Assembly (NCBI GenBank): GCA_031275255.1
Contig: JAISPA010000287.1
Coordinates: 1 to 7,427, forward strand
Length of the DNA stretch: 7,427 nucleotides
Direction: 5' to 3'
DNA from: Acidaminococcales bacterium
GTDB lineage: Bacteria; Bacillota; Negativicutes; Acidaminococcales; JAISLQ01
The notes below the pieces were generated by a model that made no database searches, had not been told where the DNA came from, and saw only the letters and a program-made list of their open reading frames with translations. Position numbers and translations under genes: made by a program. This document shows, in pieces, positions 1 through 4,296 of this stretch (position 1 is its first letter; the number at the start of each line of letters is the position of its first letter).

Positions 1-219
1 CATCAGGCGTTTGTAATTGTTGAGAATGGCACAAAGTTCCCTGACCAATACCAGGGAAACCATGCCGGTTTTAAACGTCTCCTCGCCTATCCTCACCCGC
101 TGTTCGGCAAAATCCAGCACCTTTATGTCTTCCAGCGAACGGTATTCCACAATTTTCAGGCTTACTTTCTCTGATCCCAGATGGATCGCGGCAAAAATAT
201 CCGCCGCTTTTTTTCCCAC
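1..219 (-). CDS. Ppx/GppA-family phosphatase-like protein, N-terminal fragment (continues off left edge)
   Basis: Only the first 73 codons are present, read leftward from a GTG at 219..217. The start is set by an AGAGGTGA ribosome site six bases upstream. An in-frame TTG two codons earlier lies too close to that site. The protein opens VGKKAADIFAAIHLGSEKVSLKIVEY, which matches the first beta-hairpin of the Ppx/GppA actin-like fold (usual form: I-D-x-G-[ST]-N-[ST]-x-R-L, the phosphate-1 loop). After it come a second strand (KVLDFAEQRVRIGEETFKTGMVS) and the start of a helix, as in family members. Known Ppx enzymes hydrolyse polyphosphate, and GppA removes the 5' phosphate of pppGpp. The usual Asp of the first motif is His13 here, and the Asn-Ser/Thr pair is Glu17-Lys18, so activity cannot be assumed. 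It is divergent from a second family member that starts at 624. Family call fairly sure; function unsure. Confidence 0.72.
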   Translation of the reverse strand, partial: MGKKAADIFAAIHLGSEKVSLKIVEYRSLEDIKVLDFAEQRVRIGEETFKTGMVSLVLVRELCAILNNYKRLM

Positions 220-225
220 GGACAA

Positions 226-233
226 TCACCTCT
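226..233 (-). promoter_or_regulatory. Ribosome binding site deciding the GTG start of the left Ppx/GppA gene
   Basis: AGAGGTGA on the minus strand, six bases before the GTG at 219..217. It favours that GTG over the in-frame TTG at 225..223, which directly abuts the site. Confidence 0.6.
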
Positions 234-305
234 GACGCGCGCGAAACGTCTTCCGTTTTTACTATAAAGTTTGTATTCTACATAAAATGCCGAATACCTG
301 CCGGC

Positions 306-380
306 GGGAACGGCAAAAAGACTTGCCCCCGGCGAGGCAGCGTCTCCGTTAGGCCTGTTGCCGCCGCGGCAGCCGTTCCC
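306..380. repeat. 9-bp perfect inverted repeat enclosing a G+C-rich 57-base loop
   Basis: The arm GGGAACGGC (306-314) is the exact reverse complement of GCCGTTCCC (372-380). The enclosed segment can form further short pairings, for example GGCA at 337-340 with TGCC further right. It has no T tract on either strand, so it is not a plain intrinsic terminator. It could be a structured RNA piece or an intergenic repeat copy. The arms are seen in the sequence; the role is unknown. Confidence 0.4.
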
Positions 381-455
381 TGGCCCGCAAAGAGGGGAAA
401 AAACAGGTTAATTTTACCAGTTTTTTTATTGCCCGTTTTATGTTATTGTTAAATA

Positions 456-490
456 AGCAACGCAAAAAAGATTTATCGGCCAGCGTTGCT
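456..490 (+). repeat. 8-bp stem-loop in the leader of the HD-type Ppx/GppA gene
   Basis: AGCAACGC (456-463) pairs exactly with GCGTTGCT (483-490) across a 19-base loop. It follows an A+T-rich block that could contain the promoter, and it precedes the gene start by about 130 bases. If transcription starts upstream of it, it would sit in the 5' untranslated RNA. No T run follows it. Confidence 0.35.
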
Positions 491-531
491 GAAATGTTAG
501 GAAACATCGGCTTTCCAGCGGCCTTGCCCTG

Positions 532-553
532 TATTGTTTCCCGGTAAACAATA
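532..553. promoter_or_regulatory. Short inverted repeat TATTGTTT-N6-AAACAATA, possible operator
   Basis: TATTGTTT (532-539), six bases CCCGGT, then AAACAATA (546-553) form a perfect 8-bp two-fold symmetric site 70 bases before the start at 624. The symmetry and size fit a site for a dimeric repressor or activator. A weak TTGCCC-N17-AACAAT promoter (524-552) would overlap it. I cannot name the regulator. It could equally be a small RNA hairpin in the leader. Confidence 0.35.
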
Positions 554-613
554 TTTTGTTTGTTCGAGAAACAGGGGAATGACCGTCAACCTGATGCCGG
601 AAAATATATTACC

Positions 614-618
614 GGAGG
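614..618 (+). promoter_or_regulatory. Ribosome binding site fixing the start of the HD-type Ppx/GppA gene
   Basis: GGAGG five bases before the ATG at 624. The longer in-frame start at 534 has no comparable site and would add 30 residues with no family character ahead of the conserved IIDLGSN motif. Confidence 0.8.
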
Positions 619-623
619 AAAAC

Positions 624-2150
624 ATGCAACGCGTAGGCATAATCGACCTTGGCTCAAACGCCGCCCGCCTGGTAATTTTGCACATTCACAAAGACAATTC
701 GCATCATTTGATTTACGCGCAAAGAAGTTCGCTGCGCCTGAGCCAGCGCATCAACAAAAACGGCGAGATTACCGCTGATGCTGTCAAAGATATACTTGAC
801 GCAATTCAAAAATTCCGCCACATGTGCACACTGCTGCAAACGACCAAAGTTATCGGAGCGGCTACCGCCGCCGTGCGCAACGCCAAAAACGGCAATGAAA
901 TCATAGCCCGGATAAAAAAAGAAACCGGCCTTGAACTGGATATTATCAGCGGTGAAACCGAAGCTTATTACGGCTATCTCGGCGTCATCAACACCATTGA
1001 CGAGAAGAACGCCATACTCTTTGATTTGGGCGGCGGCAGCATAGAGATTGTACTCATACGCGACCGCCGCGCGGAACATTTGGTCAGCCTGAATCTCGGC
1101 ACGACAAACATGACGGAAAAATTCAAAATTTCCGACAAGATGTCCAGCAAGAATTTTCGCGAAATCACCGCATATATCGGGCAAAAAATGAGAAAATCCT
1201 TTCCCTGGCTGAAAAATTCCAAACTGCCGATTATCGGCATAGGCGGCACTGTGCGTAATGTCGCCAAAATATATCAACGGCGCGTAAATTACAGCTATCC
1301 CAAATTGCACAATTATCGCCTGAGCAGCACTCAGTTTAACGAGGTATTCAATCTCCTGCGCAATACCAACTGCGAGCAGAGGAAAAAAATACCCGGACTT
1401 AACAGCGAACGCGCCGATATTATTTTAGCGGGCGTAACTATAATAAACACGCTTATTTCCATCGCTAAAAGCAAAGAATTTATCATATCAGGCTGCGGCC
1501 TGCGCGAAGGACTGTTTTACGATTATTATTTGCACCAGCTTGGCCGTCCGGTGATTATTGAGAATATTTTAAAAGAGAGCGTGGAAAACCTGATGACTTT
1601 TACCGTGGGCCGCGCCGCTCATTCGCACAAAGTATCCCGTTTGTCGGAAAAAATGTTCACCGCCTGGAAACCATTGCACAAACTGAGCGACGACGATTTC
1701 AAGGTTCTGTACATAGCTTCCGCTCTGCATGACCTCGGCATCAGCATAAACTATTATTTTCATCCGCGGCACAGCGCTTACCTGATTGAAAACGCCCCGC
1801 TCATGGGAGTAACCCACCGCGAGCAGATAATGGCCGCTCTCGTCGCCAACTGGCATAACAGCATATCCATGAAAAACCTTCAGCGTGGGATATACAAAGA
1901 TTTTCTGAGCGAAAAAGACATAATCACCGCCAGGAAACTGGCGGTGATCCTCGCTATGGCCGAAAACCTTGACTTTACGGAAACCAACGCCGTCAAAGAC
2001 ATCTCACCCGATATATTGGCCGATGGGCGGGCGGTATTGGGCGTTGCCATGAATGAATCACTCCGTATCGAATTGGACGAATTGAGCGGCAACCTCGACT
2101 TGTTCAAAAAAGAATTCAAAACCGAACTGGTTATCAGGACAAGTTTTTAA
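624..2150 (+). CDS. Ppx/GppA phosphatase with C-terminal HD-type domain (exopolyphosphatase / pppGpp phosphohydrolase family)
   Basis: A complete 508-residue protein, close to the roughly 500 residues of E. coli Ppx and GppA. The actin-like catalytic part shows the phosphate-1 loop GIIDLGSNAARL (5-16), SGETEAYYGY (109-118; Glu113 is the candidate catalytic acid), the glycine-rich phosphate-2 loop FDLGGGSIE (133-141) and GIGGTVRNVA (205-214). A helical HD-type domain follows: His333/His335 in AHSHKVSRLS, the His369-Asp370 doublet in ALHDLG, His380 and His383 in FHPRHSAYLI, and His411 in ANWH. Family members cleave terminal phosphates from polyphosphate or convert pppGpp to ppGpp in the cytoplasm; sequence alone does not decide which. 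The start is the ATG with GGAGG five bases upstream. The gene is transcribed away from a second Ppx/GppA-like gene and converges on thiC. All core motifs look intact, so I expect an active enzyme. Confidence 0.88.
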   Translation: MQRVGIIDLGSNAARLVILHIHKDNSHHLIYAQRSSLRLSQRINKNGEITADAVKDILDAIQKFRHMCTLLQTTKVIGAATAAVRNAKNGNEIIARIKKETGLELDIISGETEAYYGYLGVINTIDEKNAILFDLGGGSIEIVLIRDRRAEHLVSLNLGTTNMTEKFKISDKMSSKNFREITAYIGQKMRKSFPWLKNSKLPIIGIGGTVRNVAKIYQRRVNYSYPKLHNYRLSSTQFNEVFNLLRNTNCEQRKKIPGLNSERADIILAGVTIINTLISIAKSKEFIISGCGLREGLFYDYYLHQLGRPVIIENILKESVENLMTFTVGRAAHSHKVSRLSEKMFTAWKPLHKLSDDDFKVLYIASALHDLGISINYYFHPRHSAYLIENAPLMGVTHREQIMAALVANWHNSISMKNLQRGIYKDFLSEKDIITARKLAVILAMAENLDFTETNAVKDISPDILADGRAVLGVAMNESLRIELDELSGNLDLFKKEFKTELVIRTSF

Positions 2151-2284
2151 CCCTGCCGCACGGTTAAAACATGGCTAAGGTTTGCGGGCTTGCCACCCCG
2201 CTGTGCGCAAAACGCAAAAGATGTGGTGCAAGTTTAGCCCACAGGCAGCGGCAGGGAGAACGGAAAACGGCTGCTTTCCTTTCC

Positions 2285-2324
2285 TGGCAAATAGGCAAAA
2301 ATGCCCGGGCAGAACGATTTGCCA
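2285..2324. repeat. 8-bp inverted repeat with a nested TGCCCGGGCA palindrome
   Basis: TGGCAAAT (2285-2292) pairs exactly with ATTTGCCA (2317-2324). The loop contains the 10-bp palindrome TGCCCGGGCA (2302-2311). No T tract follows on either strand. It may take part in 3'-end formation of one or both converging transcripts, or be an intergenic repeat unit. Confidence 0.35.
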
Positions 2325-2361
2325 AAAGACGGCGGTATTTTATCACAAGCGTTTACCCGCC
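2324..2361 (-). terminator. Weak candidate terminator of thiC
   Basis: On the minus strand, 15 bases after the thiC stop, GGCGGGT and ACCGCC (plus-strand 2355-2361 and 2331-2336) can pair with one bulged base. They are followed by a short TCTTTT. The loop is long (18 bases) and the T tract is only four bases, so this is a poor match to an intrinsic terminator. Confidence 0.22.
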
Positions 2362-2375
2362 TGTTCGAGCGAGCG

Positions 2376-3683
2376 CTATTTTTCCAAACTTATCTCTTTG
2401 CCTGCGAGGACACTCCTCGTTATCTTCAGTGCGCACATCCGGCCGCACATTGAGCAGGTATGCGAATCGGACGGCGGCGCGCTTTCGCGGTATTCTCTCG
2501 CTTTGTCGGCGTCTATGGCCAATTCAAACATTTTTTTCCAGTCCGTTTCATATCTTGCCAGGGCCATGCGATTGTCCCAATCGCGCGCGCCGGGTATATT
2601 CCTGCTTATATCGGCGGCATGCGCCGCTATCTTCGCGGCAATGACGCCGTCTTTGACGTCCTGCAAGTCCGGCAGGCGCAAATGCTCGGCAGGGGTTACA
2701 TAGCAAAGAAAATCCGCTCCCGCCGCCGCCGCTATAGCGCCGCCGATCGCGGAGGTAATGTGGTCATACCCAGGCGCTATATCCGTAACCAGCGGTCCCA
2801 AAACGTAAAAAGGCGCGTTATGGCAGAGACGTTTTTGCAAAACCATATTGGCGGCAATTTCGTTTATCGCCATGTGCCCCGGGCCTTCCACCATCACCAG
2901 GACGTCGCGCTCCCAGGCCCGTTTTACCAGATGACCAATCTCGATCAATTCGCTGATTTGCCCGGCGTCCGTGCTGTCGGCAATGCAGCCCGGCCGCAGG
3001 GCGTCGCCTAAGCTTATTGTTACGTCAAATTCGCGGAGTATTTCCAATACGTCGTCATAATGTTCATAAAAGGGATTTTCCTTGCCGGTCATTTCCATCC
3101 AGGCAAACAGCAAGGAACCGCCGCGCGAAGTGATATTGACAATGCGCCCCCCGCGCCGGAAAGCCTCAATGCTCCTTATAGTAATGCCGGCGTGAACGGT
3201 CATAAAATCGACGCCTTCCCGGGCGTGCGCGCGCAAAACACGCAGAAAATCCCGGGCGGTGATATCCCGCAAATCCTTTTCGAGATAACCTATGGCGTCG
3301 TATACAGGCACCGTGCCAATCATGGCCGGCGAACGCTCAATAAGCCGTTTGCGAAAATCATTGGTTTTGCCGTAATTGCTAAGATCCATGATCGCCTCGG
3401 CGCCAAATTTCAAAGCAAGATCAACTTTACGCATTTCCAGGTCATAATCCTGGCAGTCGCCGGAAATGCCAAGATTGACATTTATTTTGGTTCTAAGCCC
3501 GCCGCCCACCCCTTCGGCGGAAAGAGACTTGTGGTTTATATTGGCCGGTATGGCCGCAGCGCCGCTTGCCACAAGCTCAATAATCTTCGCGGGGGCAACG
3601 TTCTCCTTTTGCGCCACAACTTCCATCTCCGGCGTTAAAATACCCTTTCTGGCCGCCTGCATCTGAGTTTTGAACTCTTTCAC
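2376..3683 (-). CDS. thiC: Phosphomethylpyrimidine synthase ThiC (thiamine HMP-phosphate synthase)
   Basis: ThiC is a radical-SAM enzyme that rearranges aminoimidazole ribotide into 4-amino-5-hydroxymethyl-2-methylpyrimidine phosphate, the pyrimidine half of thiamine. Family signatures are plain: [90 protein letters not shown], and a C-terminal cysteine cluster (Cys410, 413, 417). I place the start at the GTG at 3683, because AAAGGGGAG stands five bases ahead of it and the resulting start [14 protein letters not shown] fits the usual ThiC beginning. An upstream in-frame ATG at 3713 would add ten charged residues and lacks a ribosome site. At 435 residues this is the short anaerobe-type form, lacking the N-terminal extension of E. 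coli or Bacillus ThiC. The cluster reads CX2CX3C rather than the textbook CX2CX4C. No other thi gene is visible. A paralogue, the 5-hydroxybenzimidazole synthase BzaF, shares the fold and is the main alternative. Confidence 0.93.
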   Translation of the reverse strand: MKEFKTQMQAARKGILTPEMEVVAQKENVAPAKIIELVASGAAAIPANINHKSLSAEGVGGGLRTKINVNLGISGDCQDYDLEMRKVDLALKFGAEAIMDLSNYGKTNDFRKRLIERSPAMIGTVPVYDAIGYLEKDLRDITARDFLRVLRAHAREGVDFMTVHAGITIRSIEAFRRGGRIVNITSRGGSLLFAWMEMTGKENPFYEHYDDVLEILREFDVTISLGDALRPGCIADSTDAGQISELIEIGHLVKRAWERDVLVMVEGPGHMAINEIAANMVLQKRLCHNAPFYVLGPLVTDIAPGYDHITSAIGGAIAAAAGADFLCYVTPAEHLRLPDLQDVKDGVIAAKIAAHAADISRNIPGARDWDNRMALARYETDWKKMFELAIDADKAREYRESAPPSDSHTCSMCGRMCALKITRSVLAGKEISLEK

Positions 3684-3688
3684 TCCCG

Positions 3689-3697
3689 CTCCCCTTT
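3689..3697 (-). promoter_or_regulatory. Ribosome binding site deciding the GTG start of thiC
   Basis: AAAGGGGAG on the minus strand, five bases before the GTG at 3683..3681. It lies inside the frame of the longer ATG version, which argues that the longer version is not the one translated. Confidence 0.7.
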
Positions 3698-3814
3698 CCC
3701 GATCTTTCGCCATTTTTTACTGCTAAAAACACCGCTGTTGTTCCCAATTTATTTGTCCGCCGGCACTGTTTGTTGAGTTTATCACTGAACTAACTCTCTT
3801 CGGTGAAAGCCACG

Positions 3815-3938
3815 GTGGGCTAAATGCCGAATTTGCCGTCATAACCGCCGTAGTTTTACGCAAGCCGTAGGCGCGGCAAAAAACGTACCGGCAGATTGTT
3901 CTCCGTGAAGGGGATCGCAAAAATTCGGCCATGCCCAC
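3815..3938 (-). repeat. Two-part foldback stem in the thiC upstream region
   Basis: GTGGGC (3815-3820) pairs with GCCCAC (3933-3938), and GCCGAATTT (3826-3834) pairs with AAATTCGGC (3921-3929). They are separated by an internal loop of five and three bases, giving 15 exact pairs around an 86-base terminal loop. An outer CTTCG (3798-3802) / CGAAG (3940-3944) pair could extend it with a bulge. If thiC is transcribed from the promoter near 4051-4080, this structure lies in its leader RNA. It could also be the ends of a decayed small transposable element. Confidence 0.45.
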
Positions 3939-4024
3939 TCGAAGACGACAGAGGCTGCCCTTTAAAGTACAAGCATTCAGCGGACGTAAAATCTTGCGCT
4001 GTAATGAAGTATCGTTCAATAATC

Positions 4025-4053
4025 TTGACTGCAACGCTGTTTTCATATATATT
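4025..4053 (+). promoter_or_regulatory. Sigma-70/SigA-type promoter for the histidine kinase
   Basis: TTGACT (4025-4030), a 17-base spacer, then TATATT (4048-4053). Both hexamers are one base from consensus at ideal spacing. A perfect TATAAT also occurs at 4053-4058, but 22 bases from the -35. The kinase start at 4297 implies a leader of about 240 bases. Confidence 0.6.
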
Positions 4054-4063
4054 ATAATATATA
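4046..4063. promoter_or_regulatory. 18-bp perfect AT palindrome over divergent promoters
   Basis: TATATATTATAATATATA is a gap-free 18-bp palindrome. It contains -10-like hexamers on both strands. It may simply be two overlapping -10 regions, or a binding site for a symmetric regulator or bending protein that controls both thiC and the kinase. Confidence 0.4.
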
Positions 4064-4080
4064 ATATACAGATTTAGCAA
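4051..4080 (-). promoter_or_regulatory. Candidate minus-strand promoter toward thiC
   Basis: On the minus strand, TTGCTA (4080..4075), an 18-base spacer, then a perfect TATAAT (4056..4051). The -35 matches consensus at four of six positions. It would give thiC a leader of about 360 bases that includes the foldback at 3815-3938. A promoter nearer thiC cannot be excluded. Confidence 0.33.
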
Positions 4081-4201
4081 TTAGCGTATTCGCAGATCGC
4101 CCCGCTTTTGTTCAACTGTGATTTGTCCGGCGGAAAATCCGGCGCCGGATGAACGCCCGTTCTTTAAACGGCCATCTTTTGTGCCCGCCGGAAAGGGCCG
4201 G

Positions 4202-4271
4202 CTGGGCCCGCGCCGGGTTCCGCCGTCATCGGAGGCGCTGGCGGCGGCGGGTTCAGGGCGGGTTGGCCCAG
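4202..4271 (+). repeat. G+C-rich structured leader segment before the histidine kinase
   Basis: CTGGGCC (4202-4208) is complementary to GGCCCAG (4265-4271). The enclosed stretch is extremely G+C rich (49 of 60 bases in 4201-4260) with CCGCCG and CGGCGG tracts that can pair internally. It stands between the promoter at 4025-4053 and the start at 4297, so it should be part of the leader RNA, very near the ribosome site. No known riboswitch class was recognised. Confidence 0.35.
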
Positions 4272-4296
4272 TGATAAACAGGGGTATGGGAACAAA

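Larger units (their letters stand above)
220..623. other. Divergent intergenic region between two Ppx/GppA genes
   Basis: About 400 bases without a convincing gene. It must carry the promoters of both flanking genes. I could not assign either with confidence: the minus-strand side has AT-rich TAGAAT- and TATAGT-like hexamers around 260-285, and the plus-strand side has an AT-rich block at 411-475 with TTGCCC and TTAAAT-like pieces at poor spacing. Three separate perfect inverted repeats lie here (306-380, 456-490 and 532-553, listed individually). The part from about 300 to 405 is G+C rich and the part from 405 to 480 is A+T rich. No riboswitch class was recognised. Confidence 0.6.
2151..2375. 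other. Convergent intergenic region between the Ppx/GppA gene and thiC
   Basis: 225 bases between two gene ends. It should hold the terminators of both genes, but no strong hairpin followed by a long T run is present on either strand. Visible structure: a 5-bp GC hairpin GCGGG/CCCGC (2184-2188 with 2197-2201) inside TTTGCG/CGCAAA arms (2181-2186 with 2206-2211), an 8-bp inverted repeat at 2285-2324, and a weak terminator-like hairpin at 2324-2361. Frames open across it on both strands run into the thiC antisense and show no family character. Confidence 0.55.
3684..4296. other. Divergent intergenic region between thiC and the histidine kinase
   Basis: About 610 bases with no gene I can support. 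From left to right it holds the thiC leader side with a foldback structure (3815-3938), an A+T palindrome covered by apparent divergent promoters (4025-4080), and a strongly G+C-rich leader before the kinase (about 4140-4275). I looked on the minus strand for the TPP riboswitch core (CTGAGA, and the ACCCTTTGAACCTGATCTGG-like block) and found neither. T-box, cobalamin and cyclic-di-GMP-I signatures were also not seen. Frames stay open for about 100 codons on both strands in 3723-4077, but none resembles a known protein. Confidence 0.6.

Noticed and set aside
534..623. 30-residue N-terminal extension of the HD-type Ppx/GppA gene from ATG 534
   Set aside because: There is no ribosome site at 534, whereas GGAGG stands right before ATG 624. 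The family motif begins five residues after that second ATG.
654..1310. 218-codon open frame on the minus strand
   Set aside because: It lies entirely antisense to the HD-type Ppx/GppA gene, whose motifs are unmistakable. The translated sequence shows no family character and is explained by third-position composition.
2181..2211. GCGGG/CCCGC hairpin within TTTGCG/CGCAAA as a Ppx/GppA terminator
   Set aside because: The stem is short and no T tract follows on the plus strand, so it was not called as a terminator.
2171..3011. Plus-strand open frames across the convergent spacer and the thiC 3' half
   Set aside because: They are antisense to thiC and arginine/serine-rich with no motif, which is typical of shadow frames in G+C-biased coding DNA.
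3060..3666. Plus-strand open frames opposite the thiC 5' half
   Set aside because: They are antisense to well-supported thiC coding sequence, with no ribosome site or recognisable domain.
3684..3713. Longer thiC start at ATG 3713
   Set aside because: It would add ten charged residues ([10 protein letters not shown]) outside the usual ThiC beginning, and its codons overlap the strong AAAGGGGAG ribosome site of the GTG start.
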